A stretch of DNA of 32,326 nt, taken from the NCBI GenBank assembly GCA_016841005.1, contig JAEORG010000124.1:1-32326 (forward strand), written 5' to 3'. Made by a program: the position numbers and the translations under genes. Position 1 is the first letter of the stretch. Each line of letters begins with the position of its first letter. Positions 22,180 to 29,654 of this stretch are shown here, one piece after another. Below the pieces are notes generated by a model, which saw only the letters and a list, made by a program, of their open reading frames with translations, was not told where the DNA came from and made no database searches. The stretch comes from Candidatus Thorarchaeota archaeon (GTDB lineage Archaea; Asgardarchaeota; Thorarchaeia; Thorarchaeales; Thorarchaeaceae).

Positions 22180-23901
22180 CTAACCTCGATCGGTAATATC
22201 AAACATACGGCTGGTATCAAGGTGGCCAAGAAGATTGGTCAATGTGATGAGAATTTGCTTGGCATCATCACTCAAATCTCCAGATTCAGTAGCATGATTG
22301 TGGGCCTCAATCCAGATTCTTTCTCGAGCCTGTTGAATATTTTGTAGTTCTTCCTGATCTATCTCTCCATCTTCAAGTGCCTTTTCAAGAAGCTCACCAT
22401 ATGCTCTAACATCGAATACAATCCTGTCGATGAGATTCCCTTCCTCTTCAGTAATCACTCCATCATCCAACGCTGTTTCTCTTAACTGACTCCAGACATA
22501 TTCTGAGATTGGATCAAATGACCAACAGCATGGTAGACTCAGTGGGACGATAGCTTTTGTGTCCATCATCGTACTTGGAAATACAGGACAACATAATTCA
22601 ACAGCCTCTGCTGAAATTTCTCTAACAGGTTTGTGTCGATAGATAGCAAGTGCGGATATGATTGATCCAACTAACCCATTGGCTGCAAGTACAATGATTG
22701 TCGTTTCAAGACTTAGGAGTTCTATCAGTATACCACCAATCGGAACAGCAAATATGCTAACTATCATGGTCAAAGTAGGAATGAGAGAGTACACTGCGTT
22801 ACGATTCTCATTAGGAATCACATCAAGATAGAATCTAGGCATTAGCACATCAGCTAGATATCTTGGACTAAATGACATTGCAAAAGTGATAGCCATTAGT
22901 GCAACAGATACTAGGACAAATGTAGACTGTGCAGGGTTGGTCAACATAATTGCATATACTCCGATGAAGAATGTGACATCAGTTAGGAGAACAGCAAGAG
23001 CAAGCCATCTCTGTAGCTTTCGAATCCGCTTGGATATCATTCCTGCGATACCAACACCGATTGCACCAAGGATGAAGATGCTTGACCTTAGTAGTGCCGT
23101 CAATGCATCTGTTGTTGCATATGAGGCATAGAATGGAAAAAGAATTAGACCACTCCAAATTGCCCACCCAGCTCCTGAAATCATAATTCCTAAAATCATT
23201 AACCTGAGAGTGGTGTTTTGCGCTACTGTAGTTACTCCTCCCCTTAGATATCGAAAGTATGACCTGATACTCATTCTACCTCGTTTTAGATCTTGATGAT
23301 CTCGTAGGAATCTGAGCAAGAAGACAGATACTAGCAAGAGAAGCGTTCCCTGAATAAGGAACATCACTTGTCTTCCGATGAAGACAAGGAAAAATCCACC
23401 GAGAATAAAAGATAGAGCGAGGAGGATTTGATTGAACATCGTGAATTTGCCATAGAATTGAGAGTAAGTACGACGGTCCCGGTCTTCTTTGGCATATAAT
23501 TTGTAATTATTATCAAACCATGAGATGTAGGTACCAGACTCTAAACTTAGAGCAATAGCAACTAGTGCAAAAGATACTAAGACCGTGAGAAAATCAAAGG
23601 CCTGTGATAGAAGTATAAACCCAAATCCATAGGATAATGCTGCGATGAATAGCAACCATCTTTGCCCAACCCAATCGCCAATTGCACCTGATGGATAACT
23701 TACTATTGCTTGAATCGCAAACTGAACAGCGAGAATCATTGAGAGTTCCGTAATCGAAACGAATTCTAACGCGTGTAGAATAAGAAATGTATTAGTCAAC
23801 ATTACAGCAAAACTGTAAGCAAATATCAAGATGGTCGCTCTAGAGATGAATTGTTTGGCCTTTGGATTGAGATTGCTGATGCTCAAGGCGCGATGATACA
23901 A
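22180..23901 (-). CDS. MFS transporter with a C-terminal DGxI(T/D/S) repeat domain
   Basis: This 573-residue protein has a major facilitator part (about 1-430, eleven to twelve hydrophobic segments, with the SGAIGDWVGQRW loop motif near 75-86) and a soluble tail (about 437-573). The tail starts with two Cys pairs (437-438 and 458-459). It then shows three similar units about 30 residues apart: DDGVITEEEG (479), EDGEIDQEEL (510) and ESGDLSDDAK (539), each an acidic turn between helices resembling EF-hand or TerB-type loops. The cargo is unknown. The tail could sense ions or gate transport. Translation starts at TTG 23901; no ATG occurs before the second helix. It is divergent from the M23-like gene over a 20-bp palindrome. 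Confidence 0.8.
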   Translation of the reverse strand: MYHRALSISNLNPKAKQFISRATILIFAYSFAVMLTNTFLILHALEFVSITELSMILAVQFAIQAIVSYPSGAIGDWVGQRWLLFIAALSYGFGFILLSQAFDFLTVLVSFALVAIALSLESGTYISWFDNNYKLYAKEDRDRRTYSQFYGKFTMFNQILLALSFILGGFFLVFIGRQVMFLIQGTLLLLVSVFLLRFLRDHQDLKRGRMSIRSYFRYLRGGVTTVAQNTTLRLMILGIMISGAGWAIWSGLILFPFYASYATTDALTALLRSSIFILGAIGVGIAGMISKRIRKLQRWLALAVLLTDVTFFIGVYAIMLTNPAQSTFVLVSVALMAITFAMSFSPRYLADVLMPRFYLDVIPNENRNAVYSLIPTLTMIVSIFAVPIGGILIELLSLETTIIVLAANGLVGSIISALAIYRHKPVREISAEAVELCCPVFPSTMMDTKAIVPLSLPCCWSFDPISEYVWSQLRETALDDGVITEEEGNLIDRIVFDVRAYGELLEKALEDGEIDQEELQNIQQARERIWIEAHNHATESGDLSDDAKQILITLTNLLGHLDTSRMFDITDRG

Positions 23902-23989
23902 GTTACTCAGTGATAATCACACCTCATTGCGATTCTTTCGTCAAGTAATTAGTACTCACGGTACAACTCGTGTGTTCAATGAATATAAG

Positions 23990-24009
23990 TATATTGGACG
24001 TCCAATATA
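23990..24009. promoter_or_regulatory. 20-bp perfect palindrome in a divergent promoter
   Basis: TATATTGGACGTCCAATATA is perfectly self-complementary. The arms extend outward as TGAATATA on the left and TATATTCA on the right with small offsets. It contains or abuts the TATA elements for both the MFS gene (leftward) and the M23-like gene (rightward), so one dimeric regulator bound here could control both. Confidence 0.65.
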
Positions 24010-24022
24010 TTCATTTCCCAAG

Positions 24023-24041
24023 GCGCTAGACTCTTTAGCGC
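24023..24041 (+). promoter_or_regulatory. Hairpin in the leader of the M23-like gene
   Basis: GCGCTA (24023-24028) and TAGCGC (24036-24041) form a 6-bp stem with a 7-base loop just upstream of the ATG at 24063, near the expected transcription start. It could be a second operator or an RNA hairpin. Confidence 0.35.
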
Positions 24042-24062
24042 GCGACAGGTTTGACAGAATCC

Positions 24063-24710
24063 ATGAACAGAAGAGTTTGTGTTGTAGGAATTATTATACT
24101 ACTAGTTGTTGGTGTTGGAGTTGTCATACTCTTAGGTCAAAATAATCTTGGAAATGGGGATACCTTTGATAATGAAGGAAGATATGACTCAACTATTTTG
24201 AATAACATGGGTGTGATTTACTCTGATCCATCAGATATCGAACATTGGAATAACGGTTATAGTGAGAGCGACAATTGTCCGTGGGGAGCTACACATAATG
24301 GTCTTGATTATATGTTCTCCAACAACTCACCAGTAATTGCGGCCGCTCCAGGTATTGTAGAATATATTGAAGTGGGTTATTTGGAAAATCTACCAGTCTA
24401 CTATATAGCAGTTCAAATTAGGTTTAATGAGTCCGTTTGGCTGAATTATAGTTTTGAAGGGAATTCAGAAAATGAATCAGTGAGAGCCCAACAAGTGGCA
24501 ATGCTTGATATAGAGATAGGTGATTGGGTTGCAAAGGGAGATCAAATTGGAAGATTTCTAAGACCTGCTGTATATGACCATGTCCACTTCAGTGTATATT
24601 TGAATGAGGTTGCAGCTTGCCCCCGAAGTGTTATGGGAGAATCAGACTATAATGAACTTATGAGTTTGGTTCATAGCTTTCACTCAGACTGGGAACTCTG
24701 TTACCCATAA
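24063..24710 (+). CDS. Membrane-anchored M23 (LytM/lysostaphin-fold) peptidase-like protein
   Basis: This 215-residue protein has an N-terminal membrane anchor (about 5-25) and an external domain with the hallmarks of the M23 fold. HNGLD supplies His78 and Asp82, SPVIAAAPGIVEYI matches the typical first-core strand, GDWVAKGDQIGRF the second, and DHVHFSVY carries the HxH pair (His173, His175). These are the zinc ligands and base, so the site appears intact. In bacteria the family cuts peptidoglycan cross-bridges. In an archaeon without murein the substrate must be something else, such as surface proteins or competing bacteria. I chose ATG 24063; a TTG at 24051 would add four residues. Confidence 0.78.
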   Translation: MNRRVCVVGIIILLVVGVGVVILLGQNNLGNGDTFDNEGRYDSTILNNMGVIYSDPSDIEHWNNGYSESDNCPWGATHNGLDYMFSNNSPVIAAAPGIVEYIEVGYLENLPVYYIAVQIRFNESVWLNYSFEGNSENESVRAQQVAMLDIEIGDWVAKGDQIGRFLRPAVYDHVHFSVYLNEVAACPRSVMGESDYNELMSLVHSFHSDWELCYP

Positions 24711-24741
24711 AGAAAGAGTAAGTTATGAAAATAAAAAGTGA

Positions 24742-24761
24742 AGAGAGGATGATTCCTCTCT
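24742..24761 (-). terminator. Hairpin terminator between convergent genes
   Basis: AGAGAGGA (24742-24749) pairs with TCCTCTCT (24754-24761) around TGAT. The minus-strand side is followed by a T-rich run, making it the terminator of the polytopic membrane protein gene; it may also stop the M23-like gene from the other side. Confidence 0.65.
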
Positions 24762-24778
24762 CCTCTAAATTGCAAATA

Positions 24779-25600
24779 TTACTTGTTCTTCTCAACTATC
24801 TTCATCAAACCATAGATGTAGAGAATAATGAGAAGGATAGCAACTAGGTTGGAATTACCAATGACTGCCATCTGGGCGAAGAATTGGATTGATGACGATA
24901 CAACCATTGCTCCAAATTGGAGATTCCCAAGATAGAAGACAATATTGTATGTGATGCCTAGAAGGAATACAAGTACCATCAGGATATAGAAGATATTTGC
25001 CAAGTCTTTGAAGTATCCGCCGATTTTTTCACCCATAAACCCAGCTAACAGCTTCAGGAGTCCATACATGAATATAATGATACCAAAAGCTATGAACAAA
25101 CCACCACCCATGAATAGGAATTGTGGCATTGCATGGTTAAAACTGTCCACGCCAATGAAATCATCAATTACCCAGTTGGCATAGAACCCAACAGCCAGGA
25201 TTATGAAGAGACCTCTTAGAAGATGGAAGACATTCTTTATCATGTCCCAGTTACCCATTCTCGGTTCAAGGAATGGTCCTAGGAAGAAGAGTAATCCCAC
25301 CAAGAGAATCATTACAGCTGGTAATAGGAATGTACCAGTTGTGTCGAAGAACATGACTATTGAGTTAATCATTAGTGATAGACCTAGAACAATCCAGGCC
25401 ATGTTTTCCCTGCCAATTGCATAGTACAATGGGAACAATACGCCGAGAACAAGAGCAAAATAGTACAACCACAATCCGACTACATTTGCGTCTGCGATTG
25501 CGGACATCGCTGTCCAAGGCATATAAAGTAGGAAGAATAGTACTAGAGCAACAGCAGCGAGGTAGAGTATTAGATCTTTAAAATTGACCTCCTCTGACAT
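24779..25600 (-). CDS. Polytopic membrane protein, unknown function
   Basis: This 273-residue protein has eight or nine hydrophobic segments spread over almost its whole length, a short acidic N-terminus and a Lys-rich C-terminal tail (VEKNK). I do not recognise a family or a functional motif. Three in-frame starts exist upstream (TTG 25654, ATG 25648, GTG 25606). I prefer ATG 25600, because it follows AAGGA at a suitable distance and because the TATA box at 25661-25669 predicts transcription starting near 25638, downstream of the longer starts. A perfect inverted repeat lies in the resulting leader. A hairpin terminator follows the gene. Confidence 0.65.
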   Translation of the reverse strand: MSEEVNFKDLILYLAAVALVLFFLLYMPWTAMSAIADANVVGLWLYYFALVLGVLFPLYYAIGRENMAWIVLGLSLMINSIVMFFDTTGTFLLPAVMILLVGLLFFLGPFLEPRMGNWDMIKNVFHLLRGLFIILAVGFYANWVIDDFIGVDSFNHAMPQFLFMGGGLFIAFGIIIFMYGLLKLLAGFMGEKIGGYFKDLANIFYILMVLVFLLGITYNIVFYLGNLQFGAMVVSSSIQFFAQMAVIGNSNLVAILLIILYIYGLMKIVEKNK

Positions 25601-25612
25601 ATGCACACTTCC

Positions 25613-25629
25613 TTGGCGTTTTACGCCAA
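25613..25629. promoter_or_regulatory. Perfect inverted repeat TTGGCGT-TTT-ACGCCAA
   Basis: Two exact 7-bp arms flank a 3-base spacer, 13 bases before the chosen start of the polytopic membrane protein and just after the expected start of transcription. The position suits a repressor site or a leader hairpin that would hide the ribosome binding site next to it. Confidence 0.5.
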
Positions 25630-25660
25630 TTTCTGTATTTTTAGACATATGCAATTCACA

Positions 25661-25669
25661 ATATAAAAG
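25661..25669 (-). promoter_or_regulatory. TATA box of the polytopic membrane protein gene
   Basis: On the minus strand CTTTTATATT forms a good TATA box. With the usual spacing it places the transcript start near 25638 and so favours the start codon at 25600. Confidence 0.5.
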
Positions 25670-25759
25670 TGGCGTATTGACGAAGTATGGTTCGACAAAA
25701 GTGAAATCGTTTGGCGCCTTTATTCCAGAGCCTCAGGAACGACCTCTTTGGTTCCCTCT

Positions 25760-26461
25760 TCAGACTTCCTGATGAACTTCTAGAAACTTCTTAATGTAAT
25801 TCCTTCCACCAATTGACTGTAGTAGAAAACACAGCATGATTGTTACAACCACAAACTTCTGACCAATTGTCACAGCTATTGACATTTCATTGGGACCTGC
25901 GAGATACATTGAGTATAGAAATAGACTCAGAACCAGACCAAGGATTATGTAGACCAATGCATAATAATTACTGTAGTTGGAATTTCCAACAATGGCAGCT
26001 ACATGAAAAACGACAATTGGAAGTCCTGATACAAATGCAAGAGCTCCAAACATAAGATGTGTTTCTCTGAAGATATCTGAAGGAGTAAGAGCTCCTCCAA
26101 CAAAAGTAAGTGCAAAAAGCACACCTATGATTGATCCAATAATGCTGAACCATAGTGGTTCCTTTTGACCTTTAAAGAGGGCTGGAAATGATATGAAGTA
26201 AGGAACTAGTAATACTCCGGTAATGAAGAGGGAGCTATTGAAAATGATAGATGATACAAAGTTTGATTGTCCTGAATATGCTGTTAACCGACCTAGGTCG
26301 CTGAAGAAATTGTACAGAAGGGAAAAACCAGGAGAGTTGGCATCTGCTGCTGTTCCTCCTGCATAGAAAAGCATCGCTACTGGAAGCAGAAGCAATCCTT
26401 GGATTGAACTAATGATTGACAATGTAAAAGCAGTTGATTGCCAATTACATGTTTTTTGCAT
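25760..26461 (-). CDS. DUF998 family membrane protein, possible frameshift at the 3' end
   Basis: This 233-residue protein has seven or so hydrophobic segments and the NFFSDLGR motif (about 53-60) that marks the DUF998 family of membrane proteins of unknown function. ATG 26461 has GGAGGT a few bases upstream and overlaps the end of the RDD gene region, with only one base between that stop and this start, so the two are translationally coupled. After the stop at 25760 the adjacent frame stays open for a charged tail (KSEEGTKEVVPEALE) ending at TAA about 25723. That looks like a real C-terminus and suggests a small insertion or deletion near the end of the gene, either natural or a sequencing error. 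Confidence 0.75.
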   Translation of the reverse strand: MQKTCNWQSTAFTLSIISSIQGLLLLPVAMLFYAGGTAADANSPGFSLLYNFFSDLGRLTAYSGQSNFVSSIIFNSSLFITGVLLVPYFISFPALFKGQKEPLWFSIIGSIIGVLFALTFVGGALTPSDIFRETHLMFGALAFVSGLPIVVFHVAAIVGNSNYSNYYALVYIILGLVLSLFLYSMYLAGPNEMSIAVTIGQKFVVVTIMLCFLLQSIGGRNYIKKFLEVHQEV

Positions 26462-26462
26462 T

Positions 26463-27188
26463 TTACCTCCACCAATCCTTTTCCTCAGTATCACCTGGTT
26501 TGGATATGTGCTCAGTAGTTTCTCCTTGAGCGAGCTGGTATGTTAAATCTACTGTAACGACACGAGCTAATCTCTGAGTGTACCTTTCTTTATGAGTTGG
26601 ATTCAGCCCACGTTTGTATGAAAGTAATCCACCAAGGATAAGATCAACGAGAAGGAATGTCTTTCCTAGTGCATTGTAATAAGCTTCCTTGATGGTTATC
26701 TTCCTACCCTGATCTTCAGATTGAGTTTCTATTCTCATCAGCAGTCTTCCTAAGGTCTTACCTTTGAAGAATGCTTCAAAGACAAAGAAATAGAAGAATC
26801 CGAATAGAACTGCGAGTAATGATGGCCAAGGTGGTACCATAATGGAAAACAATGGGACATAGATAACTAGGTACGAAAGAACTCCAAGTGCTAACGCGAA
26901 AAAGGTGTATATGGCTGCCGAGAAGAGTGAGAAAACAGACATGTAAATCGATTGCAGTATGAATGAGTAATATGTTGGATCAATAACTTGCCAGACAAAC
27001 TCAGATAGCATTCTTAGAATAGAGATGTCTATGAGGACTGCGAAGATTCTAGTATTGAATTTGGCATAATATTCTCCACTTCGTTGTCGAGTTATATTTT
27101 TGATAACATAAATAATCAATACGATAACTAATGCAAATCCACCCAACAAAATGGCAATGAGTATTAGTATTGTCGTGGGATCTATCAT
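26463..27188 (-). CDS. RDD family membrane protein
   Basis: This 241-residue protein has an N-terminal anchor helix (about 7-29), then an RDD domain. The domain starts with ARIFAVLID-like text (RIFAVLIDISILR, about 47-59) and contains GKTLGRLLMRI (about 142-152) and the later NALGKTFLLVDLILGG helix with QRLARVVTVDL. The RDD family is a group of membrane proteins, mostly of unknown function and sometimes linked to ion transport. The first Asp of the name motif is kept (Asp55) but the Arg-Asp-Asp pattern is not complete. It heads a two-gene operon with the DUF998 gene. A TATA-like TTCTATTATC precedes it near 27212. Confidence 0.8.
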   Translation of the reverse strand: MIDPTTILILIAILLGGFALVIVLIIYVIKNITRQRSGEYYAKFNTRIFAVLIDISILRMLSEFVWQVIDPTYYSFILQSIYMSVFSLFSAAIYTFFALALGVLSYLVIYVPLFSIMVPPWPSLLAVLFGFFYFFVFEAFFKGKTLGRLLMRIETQSEDQGRKITIKEAYYNALGKTFLLVDLILGGLLSYKRGLNPTHKERYTQRLARVVTVDLTYQLAQGETTEHISKPGDTEEKDWWR

Positions 27189-27346
27189 CAGATCTGCCTC
27201 AGAGATAATAGAAATCCGAGTAGATTGGGTTTGTAAAGAATCTTTTGAGTAAGAAAGTAATCACCCAAATGATTGATAAAGTACTGTTCATACAAAAGAC
27301 GATTATCATTCCAATTTGTTGCTGAACGATCTAGAGATTTTCGGGG

Positions 27347-28714
27347 ATGCTAATGAAAGGATTCTATTTACAACGGAATATCCTCGCAGGTATCATGTTT
27401 ATAGTCCTCCTATTTTCGTTCTATACGTTCGGAAATGATTCTCCATCATTCATTGCGTTTTTTGATTATGACCTAGAACATTCAACTCATTCCGTTTGGC
27501 GTTCTCAGGATGATGATTACGCACCTAATGATTCAATCTATATAGATAGCGAAATCGATTTCTTTGCTCTTGGTATTCCAGGAACTGGTTCTTCTGATGA
27601 TCCTTATATTATCAGCAACTTATGGATTGATAGTGGAGAACCAGCAATTGAAATCCTCAATGTTGAAGCGAGTTTCATAATCACTGATTGTCTTTTGTGG
27701 TCTGACAATAGTATTTCGATTCACAACTGTCAAGATTTCATCATAGAGGATAATGATGTCCGACGATATAATGGGGTTACGGGGATATTCATTTCCGACA
27801 GCAATGATTTTGTAATAAGAAACAATGCTATTGTTCCCGATTTCCCAAATACAGTCTTTACATCATTTGAGATGGGCATATTCATTGACAATTGTAGAGA
27901 TTTTCGTATAGAAGAAAATAACATCGACAGATGTACGAATGGAATGGAAATCTATGGATACGCCATAACGATCAGAAACAATGTCATTTCAGGTAGACGC
28001 GGAACTTGGGGAATTTATGGACGAATATCAGACAGCTTGATTGTGGACAATACAATCACAAAGTATCAAGAAGCCATTTCCCTACTCGATAGCACCTATA
28101 ACGAAATATCTGACAATACGTGCAATGACAACGATAGAGGGATAGGAATCTGGAATAGCGGTCAGAATAACATTACAAGCAATATATGCTCTGATAACGA
28201 ATTCTCAGGAATAGTCTTGAGCGGTGCTAGTTCAGAGAATATGCTCAAAGAAAATCGATTAGTCCGGAATACTGAATATGGCTTGCGGATTGACTCTGAG
28301 TATTATGCTTTTGGAGGAGAGAGTTCCAATCCGCAGGGCAATCAAATCTTCAGAAATGTATTCATTGACAATAATGGCGGTGATATTCAGGCATATGACA
28401 GCGGTGGAGGAAATGGTTTTGGCTATAATTACTGGTCAGATTGGATATATCTAGGAGATGCAGATGATGATGGGTTTATAGATGAGCCTTATCCTATTCT
28501 GGGTGGCCAAGTAAGTGATATCTATCCACTTGCTAATGAAGAATTGGCTCTTTCTCTAGATATAGAGTCCATTTTAATAACACCTGGATTTGGCTCTGTC
28601 AGATTGTCTGGTGTACAAATCACAATAATTGGGTCCTTGGCGGTAATTATTTTTGTACCCAATTTGGTGTGGTATGTAGATGGAAGAAGGCAACGACAGC
28701 AGTCTGAACTCTAG
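27347..28714 (+). CDS. Secreted right-handed beta-helix (NosD/PbH1-type) surface protein
   Basis: This 455-residue protein has an N-terminal signal segment (about 5-25), a repeated region of short PbH1 turns (about 95-345), and a C-terminal transmembrane helix (about 415-435) with a basic tail, so it should be displayed on the cell surface. The turns follow patterns such as IRNNxI, IVDNTI and NEISDNTC that stack into a right-handed helix, and the helix ends with the NYWSDW segment typical of archaeal NosD-like proteins, followed by an acidic DADDDGFIDEPYP loop that could bind calcium. Such folds bind or cleave polysaccharides; no catalytic pattern is recognised. Its stop overlaps the stop of the next gene on the other strand. 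Confidence 0.82.
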   Translation: MLMKGFYLQRNILAGIMFIVLLFSFYTFGNDSPSFIAFFDYDLEHSTHSVWRSQDDDYAPNDSIYIDSEIDFFALGIPGTGSSDDPYIISNLWIDSGEPAIEILNVEASFIITDCLLWSDNSISIHNCQDFIIEDNDVRRYNGVTGIFISDSNDFVIRNNAIVPDFPNTVFTSFEMGIFIDNCRDFRIEENNIDRCTNGMEIYGYAITIRNNVISGRRGTWGIYGRISDSLIVDNTITKYQEAISLLDSTYNEISDNTCNDNDRGIGIWNSGQNNITSNICSDNEFSGIVLSGASSENMLKENRLVRNTEYGLRIDSEYYAFGGESSNPQGNQIFRNVFIDNNGGDIQAYDSGGGNGFGYNYWSDWIYLGDADDDGFIDEPYPILGGQVSDIYPLANEELALSLDIESILITPGFGSVRLSGVQITIIGSLAVIIFVPNLVWYVDGRRQRQQSEL

Positions 28715-29598
28715 ATTCCCAACGCCTCAGGAACGACCTCGTGAATATAGTTCAATGATGTCAAAACTTCGTCAGAAGTTAACTCAAAGATTATTGGGCC
28801 CTTAAAATCGTCCTTCAATAGTTCCAATAGGAACTCTCGAACTGGCATATCTTCGGTACCTAGTGGTTTATGGTCTACGTATCCTCTCTCTCCTAGCTGT
28901 GAGGGCCTACCATCATGGAGATGTAATTCAATGATTTTATCGCGATGCGTGGAATAGAACTCATGCATGGTTTCATCTCCAGATTGTTTGGATAAGAGAT
29001 GTCCAGTGTCAAAGCAGATTCCAGTGCCATACTCCTCCACCACATCTCGAGTAACATCAAATGGAAAATCAAGATTTTCAATCGCTATTCTAGTAGGATC
29101 AATCTCTGTCTGAGTGAGAATCTCCTCTATACTGGTAGCTGAGAATCCAGACATCAACATGCAAATCATGTCAACGCTTGGTTTTGGATACTTAAGTTGT
29201 GAGAACTCAGTTGCAAGCGATCCAGTGGAATGTAGAACGTAGACCTCAGGCTCAATTGGCTCCAGTCGCTGAATCATCTCCACTATAGACTTCACTCCAC
29301 CTTTTCGTATATATTCGTTGAACGTAGCGAGTTCTACTGACCAGAGTGGTAGGTGAACTGTGTATGCATGACCTAGTTCATCTTTGAGTTCGACCAGATC
29401 TTTAATTGCGACTTCAGAGAGGGAGTTGGGAATGATATATTGGATCTCCGCGGTGATTTCAACTACGGAAATATGTTCAATCTCCAAAGACGATTTGATA
29501 TGATCCACGATATTGAAGTTTGAAAAATCAGGAATGCCGCCCGATATAATTTGATTGGCTACTCCACTGAACTCGAGAGATGTATGACCGAATCTCAT
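28711..29598 (-). CDS. Xylose isomerase-like TIM barrel protein (sugar phosphate isomerase/AP endonuclease 2 family)
   Basis: This 295-residue soluble protein follows the family pattern of a TIM barrel with one divalent metal site: HLP (His82), AIENLDF (Glu174), CFDTGHLL (Asp197, His200), LHLHDG (His228) and IIFELTS (Glu272). The family contains sugar isomerases, epimerases and endonuclease IV; nothing singles one out, and the lack of endonuclease IV signatures makes a sugar or polyol substrate more likely. It begins 56 bases after the pyrophosphatase stop on the same strand, so the two might be co-transcribed. It is convergent with the beta-helix gene and their stop codons share CTAG. Confidence 0.8.
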   Translation of the reverse strand: MRFGHTSLEFSGVANQIISGGIPDFSNFNIVDHIKSSLEIEHISVVEITAEIQYIIPNSLSEVAIKDLVELKDELGHAYTVHLPLWSVELATFNEYIRKGGVKSIVEMIQRLEPIEPEVYVLHSTGSLATEFSQLKYPKPSVDMICMLMSGFSATSIEEILTQTEIDPTRIAIENLDFPFDVTRDVVEEYGTGICFDTGHLLSKQSGDETMHEFYSTHRDKIIELHLHDGRPSQLGERGYVDHKPLGTEDMPVREFLLELLKDDFKGPIIFELTSDEVLTSLNYIHEVVPEALGI

Positions 29599-29654
29599 AG
29601 TGTATCATCTCAAAGATGAGAAGTGGAGAGTCCAAGTCCTCCATTTCTACTTAT

